64,000 bases of DNA from Nitrobacteraceae bacterium AZCC 1564 (lineage in GTDB: Bacteria > Pseudomonadota > Alphaproteobacteria > Rhizobiales > Xanthobacteraceae), in NCBI GenBank assembly GCA_036924835.1, contig JBAGRR010000001.1:2867001-2931000 (forward strand). Reading direction: 5' to 3'. The first letter of the stretch is position 1. Each line of letters opens with the position of its first letter. Below, piece by piece: positions 19,094-27,717 of this stretch. The position numbers were made by a program, and so were the translations under genes. The notes beneath the pieces are model-generated. The model saw only the letters and a program-made list of their open reading frames with translations, was not told the DNA's origin and made no database searches.

Positions 19094-20227
19094 TTAGGTC
19101 TTCTTCTTGGCGTTTGGCCCGAAATAATGGTTATAAGCCATGCGCCGATTGACCACCGTGTCCTGCTCCCACTGCGTTGCGCGCTTGGCAAACTTCAGTT
19201 GGGATTCGACGATCTCCTTGAACAGCGGATTTTCCGCAGACTTCTTGGCGACGACCTCGTCGTAAACATCGAGCTGCTTCTGCAAGACCGAGTCAGGCGT
19301 CTTGTAGAATTTGACCTTATCCTTGGTCTGCATTTCCTCGTAGTCCTTGGAATAGCGATCAATCGCCTTCCATGCCATGTCCTGACCGGCTGCCTCGGCT
19401 GCGTTGGCGATGATCGCCTTCATCTTATCCGGCAGCGCGTCATACTTAGTCTTGTTGAACATGATTTCGAACTGCTCGGCGTTCTGATGGTAGCTCTGCA
19501 ACATGCAGACCTTGGAGACATCGGGGAAACCGAGGACGCGATCCGACGACGCGTTGTTGAATTCCGCGGCATCGAGCAGGCCGCGATCCATCGCCGAGAC
19601 GATTTCGCCGCCCGGCAGTGCGTTGACCGCAGCGCCAAGACCGGTGAACACGTCGATCGAGATGCCGACAGTGCGGAATTTCGTCCCCTTGAGGTCATCC
19701 GCCTTGGTGACAGGCTTCTTGAACCAGCCAAGCGGCTGCGTCGGCATCGGTCCGTAAGGGAACGACACGACGTTGGCGCCGATTGAAGCGTAAAGCTTTT
19801 CCAGCAGCTCCTTACCCCCACCGTACTTGTGCCAGGCGAGCAGCATGTTCGCGTCCATCCCGTAACCGGGACCGGATCCCCACAAGGCCAGCGCGGTCTG
19901 CTTGCCGTAGTGGTAGACAAGCACGCCGTGTCCACCGTCGAGCGTGCCCTTGGAAACTGCGTCGAGCAGGCCGAACGCAGGAACGACGGCGCCCGCAGGC
20001 AACACTTCGATCTTGAGATCGCCACCGGTCATGTCATTGACCTTCTTGGCGTAGTCGAGCGCATACTCGTGGAAAATATCTTTTGCCGGCCATGTGCTCT
20101 GCCAGCGCATGTTAATCGGTCCTTGCGACTGCGCGATTGCCGGTGTTGCTACAGTCGCAGCCGCGCCCGCTGCCGCTACTTTCAGGAAGCGGCGACGACT
20201 CGGCTTGTCTTTCTTCGATGCGGTCAT
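19094..20227 (-). CDS. dctP: TRAP transporter substrate-binding protein (DctP family), Tat-exported
   Basis: The periplasmic binding protein of the TRAP system. The ATG at 20227 is preceded by AGGGGAG, so an upstream in-frame start at 20284 is unlikely. The 377-aa product has a twin-arginine signal (KPSRRRFLKVAAAGAA) ending near ATPAIAQ. The mature part follows the mannitol/chloroaromatic subgroup (NMRWQSTWPAKDIFHEYALD, GLLDAVSKGTLDGGHG). FRTVGISIDVFTGLGA contains the conserved carboxylate-binding Arg. Tat export is usual for this subgroup. The ligand is not known; an organic acid such as a keto or aromatic acid is likely. It is first in the operon dctP-dctQ-dctM. Confidence 0.92.
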   Translation of the reverse strand: MTASKKDKPSRRRFLKVAAAGAAATVATPAIAQSQGPINMRWQSTWPAKDIFHEYALDYAKKVNDMTGGDLKIEVLPAGAVVPAFGLLDAVSKGTLDGGHGVLVYHYGKQTALALWGSGPGYGMDANMLLAWHKYGGGKELLEKLYASIGANVVSFPYGPMPTQPLGWFKKPVTKADDLKGTKFRTVGISIDVFTGLGAAVNALPGGEIVSAMDRGLLDAAEFNNASSDRVLGFPDVSKVCMLQSYHQNAEQFEIMFNKTKYDALPDKMKAIIANAAEAAGQDMAWKAIDRYSKDYEEMQTKDKVKFYKTPDSVLQKQLDVYDEVVAKKSAENPLFKEIVESQLKFAKRATQWEQDTVVNRRMAYNHYFGPNAKKKT

Positions 20228-20435
20228 TGTGTTCTCCCCTGCTAAATCAGCCTTTTTGGCTTCTTGTGATTGATCGCAAGACAAGGGCTTGCGCCGGGGA
20301 TTTGCAACAATGATCGGCGTGATGCGACGCTACGACGCGCCTTACGTTCAACCTTCATCCGACTTTGGGATAAGATGGAGAGCGCGACGCCGTGAGGAAT
20401 TAACTCCGCTGCAGCGCAGCGTGCATAAACACGCT

Positions 20436-20487
20436 CGTTCAGAAGTTCGCCCGATTTTTCCTGCGAGTCCTTCCAGCGAACTTCATA
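20436..20487. repeat. Truncated type B palindrome (core only)
   Basis: GTTCAGAAGTTCGC and GCGAACTTCATAA flank a loop with GCGAGTCC. The outer GTGTGGT arms and tetranucleotide ends are missing. It lies 7 nt from the next, complete element. Confidence 0.7.
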
Positions 20488-20493
20488 AATTTG

Positions 20494-20569
20494 CTAGTGT
20501 CCTCTCGAATCCAAAGTCCGCTAGCAAGCGCACTGCACGATGAGGCGGCCTTTGAATTCGGGACATTAG
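20494..20569. repeat. Type A palindrome supplying the stop of the P450 gene
   Basis: 76 bp with ends CTAG and TTAG. The arms are GTGTCCTCTCGAATCCAAAG and CTTTGAATTCG then GGACA. The TTA at 20566-20568 is the TAA stop codon of the leftward P450 gene. Confidence 0.82.
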
Positions 20570-21954
20570 CGCCGCACGAGCCGAAACATCGGAGCACGAT
20601 TAGGCTGCGTGGTGACGGCGGCCAAAGGCGTGATTGGCGCCTTGTCGAGAAGCTCGACCTTGAACGTCCCGATCAATTTCGCCAGCACCAGCGTCGCTTC
20701 GGTGATCGCGAACTGTGCGCCGATGCAAACCCGTGGACCGGCGCCGAAAGGCAAGTAGGCGAATTTGTCGGGCTGCGGATTGCCTTGCAAAAAGCGTGTC
20801 GGCTCGAACGCATTCGGGTCGCGCCAAAGTTTTTCGTGCCGATGCAAGACCCACGGCGCGATCATCAGGACGTCCCCCGGCGCTATCGGGATGCCAGCAA
20901 CCACATCCGGTCCGCGGGCGGCCCGCACGATCAAAAAGGCCGGCGGATAGAGCCTCAAGGTTTCGTCGATGACGGCGCGCGTAAAAGTCAGCTGGGAAAA
21001 GTCCGGCACACCACCCGCAGCCACCGCCGCGCTTGATTCCCGCGCGACCTCCTCCTGCGTAGGGAGATCGAGCGACAGGAGATAAAGCGCCCAGAAGAGG
21101 GCCACCGCCGTCGTTTCGTGGCCGGCAAGAATCATCGTCGAGACCTGATCGCCTAATTGGGCATCCGTGAACGCCTCATTGGTCTCGGGATCACGCGCGG
21201 CTACCATCAGGTCGAACAGATCACGCGGCGCGTTGCTCTCTGCCCCCATCGCCTTGCGTTCAGCGATGAGCATGCTCATGAAGCGGGTCCATTTCCGCCG
21301 GAACAGTGCACGCGAAATATCTTTTGGGGTCGGCCAGCCCAGCGGCAGCAGAAGATCAAGAAAGTGTGGTTGTGCGAGACGCGCGCCGTAATCATTGACG
21401 AAGCCTCGGAGCGCTGCACCGTGCCGGGCAATCTCGAACGAAAACATCGTGCGCCCGGCGACATCGAGCGCGAGATGCTGCATGGCTTCGCGCAGATCGA
21501 CAGGCATGCCGCGCTTCGCATCGAGCTTGGCGATTGCTTCATCGGCGGCAGCCACCATGTGCGGCACCAGCAGCGAGACCGCACGCGGCGAGAAGGCGGG
21601 CGCGAGCGCACGACGCTGGGCCTTCCATGTGCGGCCTTCAGCAAGCAGAAGCCCCTCACCGAGGATCGGCCGCAAGACGCGGAAACCGGCAGGCGTCCGG
21701 GTATAGTTTTCGTAATTGTCGACCAGGACATGCCGGATCGCCTCCGGCGTGTTGAGGATAAAGCTGCTGCGGCGGAAGAACCGTCCCCTGACGATGTCTT
21801 CTTCGTAAGCCTCCTTGCCCCAGCTTGCGATGGCGTTTCTGCGGATCAGAGACAGGCGACTGAATGCCGTCAGATTCTCCGGCGCCAGCGGCGGCCGCGG
21901 AGGAATCAGTGGCTTGCGTTGAGCCGATGGATCAAAACTTAGTGCAATGCTCAC
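20566..21954 (-). CDS. Cytochrome P450
   Basis: A heme-thiolate monooxygenase of 462 aa from the GTG at 21954. The frame also extends to a TTG at 22059 that touches the preceding gene. The oxygen-activating helix I motif AGHETTAVALFWALYLL, the ExxR motif (DETLRLYPPAF) and the heme loop FGAGPRVCIGAQFA with the axial Cys are all intact. The sequence is of the bacterial class that resembles CYP102/CYP4-like fatty acid hydroxylases, but no fused reductase is present and no ferredoxin gene is nearby. The stop codon lies in the end of a palindrome. The substrate is unknown; fatty acid or terpenoid hydroxylation is a guess. Confidence 0.92.
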   Translation of the reverse strand: MSIALSFDPSAQRKPLIPPRPPLAPENLTAFSRLSLIRRNAIASWGKEAYEEDIVRGRFFRRSSFILNTPEAIRHVLVDNYENYTRTPAGFRVLRPILGEGLLLAEGRTWKAQRRALAPAFSPRAVSLLVPHMVAAADEAIAKLDAKRGMPVDLREAMQHLALDVAGRTMFSFEIARHGAALRGFVNDYGARLAQPHFLDLLLPLGWPTPKDISRALFRRKWTRFMSMLIAERKAMGAESNAPRDLFDLMVAARDPETNEAFTDAQLGDQVSTMILAGHETTAVALFWALYLLSLDLPTQEEVARESSAAVAAGGVPDFSQLTFTRAVIDETLRLYPPAFLIVRAARGPDVVAGIPIAPGDVLMIAPWVLHRHEKLWRDPNAFEPTRFLQGNPQPDKFAYLPFGAGPRVCIGAQFAITEATLVLAKLIGTFKVELLDKAPITPLAAVTTQPNRAPMFRLVRR

Positions 21955-22055
21955 GCGGCGTCTCGCAGTTGAAAGTTCAGCGCAGTGGAACAAACAACTG
22001 AGGCGGGCCGATGGTCGCCCGACATCCATTTGGTATGCCGAGCGACCGCTTTCAA

Positions 22056-23027
22056 TCAATTCGCCGTGGCTCCCGACGCTTTGACCACTTCAGCCCACTT
22101 GGCACGTTCACTCGCGATAAAGCTGGTGAACTCATCGGGGGTCATAGGCGAGGGTACGGCACCGATCTCAGTCAGCTTGCTCACCGTCTCGGGCATTTCC
22201 AGGATGCGCTTCACCTCTGCCGCCATCTTATCAACGATCGGGCGCGGCGTGCCAGCGGGAGCGAAGAGGCCATGCCACGACGTGGCATCGAATCCCTTCA
22301 ACGTGTCCGCGATTGGCGGAACCTCCGGCGCGGTCGGGCTCGCCTGCAGGCTGGTGACGCCAAGCGCGCGGACCGTTCCCGCCTTGGCCTGCGGCCAGGC
22401 CAGCGTGATGTTGTCGAAGGCGAGATCAATATGGCCGCCCGTCAAATTCTGCATGATTTCGTTGGACGAACGATAGGGCACGTGCGTCATCTTGGTGCCG
22501 GTCGCGATCTTGAACAATTCGGCGGCCAGATGGATCGAGGTTCCGACGCCCGAAGACCCGTAATTAAGCTTATCCGGGTTGGCCTTCACATAGGTGATGA
22601 ATTCCGCGACGTTCTTCGCCGGAATGCTATTCTTGACCACCAGCATGTTCGGCAGCCGCGCTATCAGACTGACCGGTTGAAAGTCCTTTGCCGCGTCGAA
22701 TGAGAGGTTCGAATAAAGCGTTGGGTTGATGGCGTGCGTGCTGACGGTGCCGAGCAAGAGGGTGTAGCCGTCGTTTTGCGCTTTCGCTACCTGAGCGGCA
22801 CCGATGTTGCCGCCGGCGCCGCCGCGATTTTCCACCACGAACGGCTGGCCGAAGGTCTGCGACATGTGATTGGCAACGAGCCGAGCAAACAAATCGGCCG
22901 TACCGCCCGCGGTAAAGGGCACAATGATCGTGACATTGCGCATTGGCCATGCGTTCTGCGCGTGACCCGGAGCTACAGTTTGAAGCACGAAGAAAGCCGC
23001 CGCAAGCGCGGCGAAAACAAAGCGCAT
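22056..23027 (-). CDS. Bug/TctC family periplasmic solute-binding protein
   Basis: A tripartite tricarboxylate transporter-type binding protein of 323 aa. A Sec signal (MRFVFAALAAAFFVLQTV, cleavage near GHAQ) leads into the Bug fold (VTIIVPFTAGGTADLFARLV, VENRGGAGGNIGA, GYTLLLGT, NYGSSGVGTSIHLAAELF). No TctA or TctB permease gene is adjacent, as is usual for the many orphan Bug proteins of this group. It lies just upstream of the P450 gene in the same direction, so co-transcription is possible. The ligand is probably a carboxylate but cannot be specified. Confidence 0.92.
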   Translation of the reverse strand: MRFVFAALAAAFFVLQTVAPGHAQNAWPMRNVTIIVPFTAGGTADLFARLVANHMSQTFGQPFVVENRGGAGGNIGAAQVAKAQNDGYTLLLGTVSTHAINPTLYSNLSFDAAKDFQPVSLIARLPNMLVVKNSIPAKNVAEFITYVKANPDKLNYGSSGVGTSIHLAAELFKIATGTKMTHVPYRSSNEIMQNLTGGHIDLAFDNITLAWPQAKAGTVRALGVTSLQASPTAPEVPPIADTLKGFDATSWHGLFAPAGTPRPIVDKMAAEVKRILEMPETVSKLTEIGAVPSPMTPDEFTSFIASERAKWAEVVKASGATAN

Positions 23028-23201
23028 ATGTTCCTCCCTGACTGCGCGCTCATGGCATCGCGTGGCGATTGCTGAGCACGCTTGTTTTGGTGCCGCATTT
23101 CGACACAGCCGCAGGGAGATCGCAATGGCTTCGCTGCCATTGCAGGCGAAGACGATCGTCGCAACCGGTTATGCTCTAGACGCTTATCGGACCATGTCTA
23201 A

Positions 23202-23228
23202 GTTAGAACCAAAAGCGCCGGACACTAT
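23202..23228. repeat. Half-palindrome relic, type A right arm
   Basis: GTTAGAACC, AAAAGCGCC, then GGACACTAT resembles the right arm of the 2820-2896 element. No matching left arm is present. Confidence 0.5.
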
Positions 23229-23256
23229 TTGCCCTGCAACAAGCGGATAGGCGCCG

Positions 23257-23472
23257 ATGAGGATGGTCCTTAAAATTGGAACAGCATGTACAATGCTGGT
23301 GCTTGGCTTCTGGTTCGCGGCCTCGCGTGCAGTTGCTCGACCGCCGACCGTTACCACATCCCCGGGCTATGACCGGGCACTGGCTGAATCTCGTAAAACA
23401 CTGCAGCCAACGCCTCCCGACGTGAAAGCCGCCCCACACAAGCGCTCAAAGCACGGTCAGCGATCTCACTGA
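23257..23472 (+). CDS. Small secreted hypothetical protein
   Basis: A 71-aa frame. Residues about 5-28 form a signal peptide (TACTMLVLGFWFAASRAVA), followed by a short Pro- and Lys-rich mature part ending KHGQRSH. I do not recognise it. Support comes from the signal peptide and from an otherwise empty intergenic region. There is no clear ribosome site, and a second ATG lies two codons on. It could be a non-gene. Confidence 0.45.
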   Translation: MRMVLKIGTACTMLVLGFWFAASRAVARPPTVTTSPGYDRALAESRKTLQPTPPDVKAAPHKRSKHGQRSH

Positions 23473-23572
23473 CCAAAAATCTCGCGCTCGTCGCGCAGCG
23501 CGATCATCGAAACGTGCCGTGGCCGGCAGGACTGTCGATCCCACCGGCCGCGGTATCAGGACCATGACCATG

Positions 23573-24061
23573 TCAGCCATGTGCGGCTGACACTCGTACG
23601 ACATCTTGCTTCAACAAGTAGACTGATGCAGCAAGAAGAACGACGTCCTTCATCAGGAACGGGACGTTGCCGACCATTGCCGGGAAACCTCCGGCGGATT
23701 CAGCCCAACCATTCGGCATGAAGGGGATGATGGTGACCGTACCGATGAAGGTCGCTATCGATCCCAGTGCGCCAAGCACACCTGCCGTCTTGCTCCAGAA
23801 GCCGGCGAAGATGAGTGCGCCGAAGGTCCATTCAGCTACACCGAGGAACATGCTGGCGCCGCGGATGCCGAAAGCGGGATACATCCATGAAATCAGCGGA
23901 CCGTTGCTGATGTAGGGAATCAGGATCTGCGCTTCGTATTCGAACCACTTCTGGTAACCGAAGAACAGAAAGATGATCACCATCGAGGCACGAACGAGGT
24001 GGTAGTCGAGATCTTCGCTTAAAATACCGGACCGATTCAAAATCTTGATGAGAGCGTTCAT
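23573..24061 (-). CDS. DUF417/YkgB (RclC-like) inner-membrane protein
   Basis: 162 aa, four hydrophobic helices (about residues 24-42, 68-88, 92-112, 132-152). It is of the DUF417 family, to which E. coli RclC belongs. Family traits visible are VRASMVIIFLFFGYQKWFEYEAQ near the N-terminus, the ISNGPLISWMYP motif and a C-terminal MKDVVLLAASVYLL. RclC is one of the genes needed for reactive chlorine resistance in E. coli; its mechanism is unresolved. Here it follows an AhpD-like gene by 50 nt, in an operon divergent from an RclR-like regulator, which supports a redox-stress role. Confidence 0.82.
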   Translation of the reverse strand: MNALIKILNRSGILSEDLDYHLVRASMVIIFLFFGYQKWFEYEAQILIPYISNGPLISWMYPAFGIRGASMFLGVAEWTFGALIFAGFWSKTAGVLGALGSIATFIGTVTIIPFMPNGWAESAGGFPAMVGNVPFLMKDVVLLAASVYLLKQDVVRVSAAHG

Positions 24062-24111
24062 TGTTCTATTCCTAATTTTTGAGAGGCCGTGACTTCACCG
24101 GCGGCGGTCGC

Positions 24112-24648
24112 TCAAGCGACCGCGGGGAAATCGATGGCGGTGTCATTGATGCGGTTGAAGACGTTGGTGAAGGTCGTCACGGCGATCGCCAGGCTGATGT
24201 CGACCAATTGCTCGTCGGTGTAGCCAGCAGCTCTGATAGCCGAAAACTCTTCGTCGCTGATCGTGCCGCTCGTCTTCGCCAGCTTGCCGACGAAACGAAC
24301 CAGCGCATCACGCTTGGCGTCGCCTGCGGGCTGACCAGTACGGATCTGCTTCAGAACGTCAGGCGCGAGACCCGTCATCTTGCCCAGCAGCGAGTGCGCA
24401 GCCACACAGTAGTCGCAGCCTGCAACTTCGCTGACGAGCAGCTTGATGGTTTCCTGATCTTGCTTGCTGAGCGTGCTTGTCGCGAGCACGGCATCAGCTT
24501 GCAGGATCACCTTCAGCGCAGCGGGGCCGTGAGCGCCGATGGCAACGAAAGTGTTCGGCACCTTGTCAACTGCCTTTTTGATCTGGGCATAGACTTCTGC
24601 AGTAGCGCCGGTCGCCGTTTCTACGGACGGGGTAGCAATGCGGGTCAT
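24112..24648 (-). CDS. Carboxymuconolactone decarboxylase family protein (AhpD-like)
   Basis: 178 aa from the ATG at 24648, preceded by AAGGAC; an upstream start at 24690 is less likely. The redox CxxC-x2-H signature of AhpD (GCDYCVAAHSLLGK) lies near residues 84-97. Proteins of this fold act as alkylhydroperoxidases or peroxidase-partner disulfide reductases. With no aromatic-degradation genes around it, a peroxide or reactive-halogen role fits better than decarboxylation. It is first in a two-gene unit with the RclC-like gene. Confidence 0.85.
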   Translation of the reverse strand: MTRIATPSVETATGATAEVYAQIKKAVDKVPNTFVAIGAHGPAALKVILQADAVLATSTLSKQDQETIKLLVSEVAGCDYCVAAHSLLGKMTGLAPDVLKQIRTGQPAGDAKRDALVRFVGKLAKTSGTISDEEFSAIRAAGYTDEQLVDISLAIAVTTFTNVFNRINDTAIDFPAVA

Positions 24649-24700
24649 GGGTGACAGTCCTTTTCGAGAGGGTTTGTTGAACGCTGTCACCGTACGGAGC

Positions 24701-24740
24701 CATATCGAGACTGTTGATATTTCAGAAGCTCGATAATATG
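24701..24740. promoter_or_regulatory. Candidate operator in the divergent RclR-like/AhpD-like region
   Basis: CATATCGAG and CTCGATAATATG form an imperfect inverted repeat with a 19-nt spacer, in the 125 bp between the divergent starts. An 8-bp palindrome CCGTACGG lies at 24690-24697. This would suit an AraC-type regulator controlling both sides, but binding is inferred. Confidence 0.35.
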
Positions 24741-24773
24741 CTCTATCGTCTCACTTCCCGAAGGCCTCCTCCC

Positions 24774-25718
24774 ATGGATTGGCTCAGCAATCTCCTCACC
24801 ATGGTGCCCGTCAGCGGCCAACTCGAATTGCGTTGCCACTACGGCGCACCTTGGCGCGTGGCTTATGAGGTGTCTGACGCGGGTGAGATGCCGTATCACG
24901 TGATTATCGGCGGCTCGGCAGTGTTGGATGATCTGGATGGCGGGCCGCCGCAGCATTTGACGGCAGGGGATATTCTCGTACTGCCCCATGGCGGGGCGCA
25001 TGTCCTGCACGATGGCAGTGGACGCCGCCCAAACAAGGCTAATAATCGCGACGGCCTAAACTTCATCATCAGTGAGAACACGGGAACGGGTGCGCGGCTG
25101 GATATGCTCTGCGGACGCTTCATCCTCGCGCCCCCGCATGATCGCCTTTTGCTGAGTTACCTGCCGCCGCGCCTCATCGTGCGCACGGCGAAGTCCGACA
25201 ACAAGGCAACAACGTCGGGGACCGGCGCTCAGCTGACAGGGCTGATGAAGCTGATGCGAGCGGAAGCCGGCAGCGAGAGCCTCGGCGGGCAAGCCATGCT
25301 CAATGCTCTCTCGGCCGCACTTTTCGCACTGACGCTACGCTTCTCCGGAGAATCGGACGAAGCGCCCACAGGCCTGCTGGCTCTTGCCAGCCAGCCTCGC
25401 CTTGCTCCCGCTTTAAGAGCATTGTTTCTTGAACCGGCACGACCATGGACGCTTCCGGAGCTGGCAGAGCTCTGCAACATGTCGCGCGCAACCATCGCGC
25501 GCCATTTCCAGGAGCGACTGGGCCGCTCGGCCAGCAATCTATTGACCGATATTCGCATGACCATAGCCGCCAATGAACTGCGGACATCATCGGCCTCGGT
25601 CGGAGCGGTGGGAGAAGCCGTCGGCTACCAATCCGAAGCCGCTTTTCAGCGCGCCTTCAAACAGCGCATGGGCACCACGCCGGCACAATGGCGGCGTGCG
25701 GGACAATCGAGGGAGTGA
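24774..25718 (+). CDS. AraC family regulator with cupin domain, RclR-like
   Basis: 314 aa from ATG 24774, chosen because MDWLSNLLTMV aligns with the RclR start; in-frame starts at 24714 and 24738 are possible. Residues about 1-190 form a cupin sensor. Two cysteines, in LELRCHYGAPW and DMLCGRF, fall where E. coli RclR has the Cys pair (C21, C89) oxidised by hypochlorous acid. Residues about 210-310 are the AraC double helix-turn-helix (LPELAELCNMSRATIARHFQ and VGAVGEAVGYQSEAAFQRAF). It is divergent from the AhpD-like/DUF417 genes and probably activates them. The family call is firm. The RclR assignment is based on recalled homology. Confidence 0.87.
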   Translation: MDWLSNLLTMVPVSGQLELRCHYGAPWRVAYEVSDAGEMPYHVIIGGSAVLDDLDGGPPQHLTAGDILVLPHGGAHVLHDGSGRRPNKANNRDGLNFIISENTGTGARLDMLCGRFILAPPHDRLLLSYLPPRLIVRTAKSDNKATTSGTGAQLTGLMKLMRAEAGSESLGGQAMLNALSAALFALTLRFSGESDEAPTGLLALASQPRLAPALRALFLEPARPWTLPELAELCNMSRATIARHFQERLGRSASNLLTDIRMTIAANELRTSSASVGAVGEAVGYQSEAAFQRAFKQRMGTTPAQWRRAGQSRE

Positions 25719-25797
25719 GTTTTCGATAAGCGGTATGAGCCGCAGGAACCTATCACCGCAGGAACAAAAGATATTTTGGTTCTGGAAGCGTGTCCGG

Positions 25798-25873
25798 TGG
25801 TGCCGCAAGAGGGACTCGAACCCCCGACCCCGTCATTACGAATGACGTGCTCTACCAACTGAGCTATTGCGGC
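25798..25873 (-). tRNA. tRNA-Thr (anticodon CGT)
   Basis: A 76-nt cloverleaf on the minus strand with CCA encoded. The acceptor is GCCGCAA/TTGCGGC. The anticodon stem is CGTCA/TGACG with loop TTCGTAA, placing CGT at 34-36. The T loop is TTCGAGT. It reads ACG codons. No integration scar was seen next to it. Confidence 0.95.
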
Positions 25874-25951
25874 GAACTCTTGAACCAGTACCCGCACCTG
25901 ATATCGGCCAGCGCGCTGCTTTGCAAGAAGATCAGCACGTGAAACCGCTAA

Positions 25952-27709
25952 TCAACTGACAAGACGGGATAAAAATCCTCGCCAGCCCCCCTCCTGGGCC
26001 CCGCGCGGTTTCATCTCATCGTCAAATTCGTCACGGCGAATCTCATCCTCCACGCCCGGATCGTCAGGCGCCCGGATGATGGGGATCACCGCCGGAATGG
26101 ACTGGGGCTCAGTTTTTTCCAGCTCGCGGCGCGATCGGAACACGGGCGGCGCGACAGTTGCGACGGGCGGCGGGGGCGGCGGTGGAACAGACGGAGCCGG
26201 GGCCGGCGATGGTGAAACGACTGCCTCGTCCTCTTTGCTGGCCTGGTTGTCCTGGGTAATCGTCTCAACGACTGGCGAAGCTTCCTTTGCTCCTGCTTCC
26301 TTTGCTTCTACTTCCCTCGCCTCTTCCACGTTCTCTGCTTCAGTGGCTACAGGAAGCGGCATGACCACCGGCTCGTTCACAATCGCCTTCATCACGTCCG
26401 CATCGATGACCGGCGCTTTGTCTGACGGGAGCGCCGCCACCGGCGTCAGCCACTGGAAGGCGTCGAGACGACCCGTGACCGGCGACACCGGCCGCCAGCG
26501 ATCCGACACGTAGCCGTCGGCCGTCCACGCAGGATCGAGCGCAGCGCGAACGGCACGCAACATCCAGCTACGCGCCTCGCCGCCATCGCCATGCTCCGCC
26601 CGCTCCAATTCCGCCATCATGATCGCAACGCGCTGGGTCGGAGCTTCCACGAACGGCTTGAGCGCCTCCCGGGCCCGGCCGAATTCCCCAGCGTCAATCG
26701 CCGCGCGGGCGATGGCAAGTGCGCCTTCGATGTGACCAGGCGACATCGCTGCCAGTTTCTCGACGCGCGCGAGACGCTGAACCGCGGAATCGCCGAGACG
26801 AATGTGGGCGTAAGCATCCGCCAGATCCGGATGCGGCTGTGCATTCCACGCGTCCTCGACGATACGCATCGCCCGACGTGCCTGCCCCTGCTCGCTGAGA
26901 AACTTTGCCGCGAGCACTGCTGCTGGAACCAGCGTCGGCGCGAACTTGACGGCTTCCATCGCGCTGCTGCGCGACCGATCGCGATCTGTCGTCTCGAGAT
27001 CGAGCGCGCGCGCCGTCAACAACACACCGCGCTGACGCTTGTAAGCCACCGGATCAATCAACCCGGAGGCCAGATCAGTTTCCAAGATTTTCAATGCGCC
27101 GTCCCAGTCGCCGCGGCTGCAACGAAAGCCAAGCACCGCATGCGATGCCCAGGCTGCCGCAGGCGCCACCTTCAGCGCTTCTTCCGCCAAAGCAACGGCA
27201 GAGAGAAGATCGTCACGCCGTTGCGCCTCGATGAAAAGCCCGCGCAAACCCAACAACCGCGTGTCCTTGCGCTCCGCCAAGGCATGGAAAGCGCGTTGAG
27301 CGCCCTCGCGGTCACCGTCCAGTTGCGCCGACTGCGCATGCAGCAGCATCGTCAGCGGATCTTCCTTCGCCAGGCGCCGTGCGGCATCCGCATGACGGCG
27401 AGCGGCAAACTGATCGCCGGTGCCGATCGCGATCAACCCCTGCGTGATAGCGTGACGTCCACGCGCGTCACGTCGATTACGTCGCATCCGGCGGACCCGC
27501 TCTGGCGTGCTTAGCACTCCGCTCACCAGCGACCAGAGCAACATCGCCACAAAGATCACGATAAGAAACGCCAATGCCAGGACCGGCAGCGACGTCTCGA
27601 TACGCCAAACGCTCCACGATAGCGTAACGTCACCGGTTTGATCCGCAATGACCGCGGCGCCAAGCGCAATCGCACCAACCAAAAAAAGAAACAAAATGAT
27701 CCGGATCAT
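25952..27709 (-). CDS. hemY: HemY N-terminal domain TPR membrane protein
   Basis: A 585-aa inner-membrane protein with two N-terminal helices (residues about 3-23 and 42-66) and a TPR-rich periplasmic or cytoplasmic arm (GALAIARAAIDAGEFGRARE). HemY is found with heme genes and is thought to support late heme synthesis, though it is not protoporphyrinogen oxidase. The last 130 residues are Glu/Ala/Pro-rich with a PPPPPPP run and look disordered. It is the third gene of hemD-mitofilin-hemY, 8 nt after the mitofilin gene. Confidence 0.9.
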   Translation of the reverse strand: MIRIILFLFLVGAIALGAAVIADQTGDVTLSWSVWRIETSLPVLALAFLIVIFVAMLLWSLVSGVLSTPERVRRMRRNRRDARGRHAITQGLIAIGTGDQFAARRHADAARRLAKEDPLTMLLHAQSAQLDGDREGAQRAFHALAERKDTRLLGLRGLFIEAQRRDDLLSAVALAEEALKVAPAAAWASHAVLGFRCSRGDWDGALKILETDLASGLIDPVAYKRQRGVLLTARALDLETTDRDRSRSSAMEAVKFAPTLVPAAVLAAKFLSEQGQARRAMRIVEDAWNAQPHPDLADAYAHIRLGDSAVQRLARVEKLAAMSPGHIEGALAIARAAIDAGEFGRAREALKPFVEAPTQRVAIMMAELERAEHGDGGEARSWMLRAVRAALDPAWTADGYVSDRWRPVSPVTGRLDAFQWLTPVAALPSDKAPVIDADVMKAIVNEPVVMPLPVATEAENVEEAREVEAKEAGAKEASPVVETITQDNQASKEDEAVVSPSPAPAPSVPPPPPPPVATVAPPVFRSRRELEKTEPQSIPAVIPIIRAPDDPGVEDEIRRDEFDDEMKPRGAQEGGWRGFLSRLVS

Positions 27710-27717
27710 CGAACTAC

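Noticed and set aside
19055..19786. Plus-strand frame of about 240 codons within the TRAP binding-protein gene
   Set aside because: It lies antisense to dctP, which has clear family motifs and a Tat signal.
26591..27514. Open frame of about 300 codons antisense to hemY
   Set aside because: Composition and lack of motifs show that it is a shadow of hemY.
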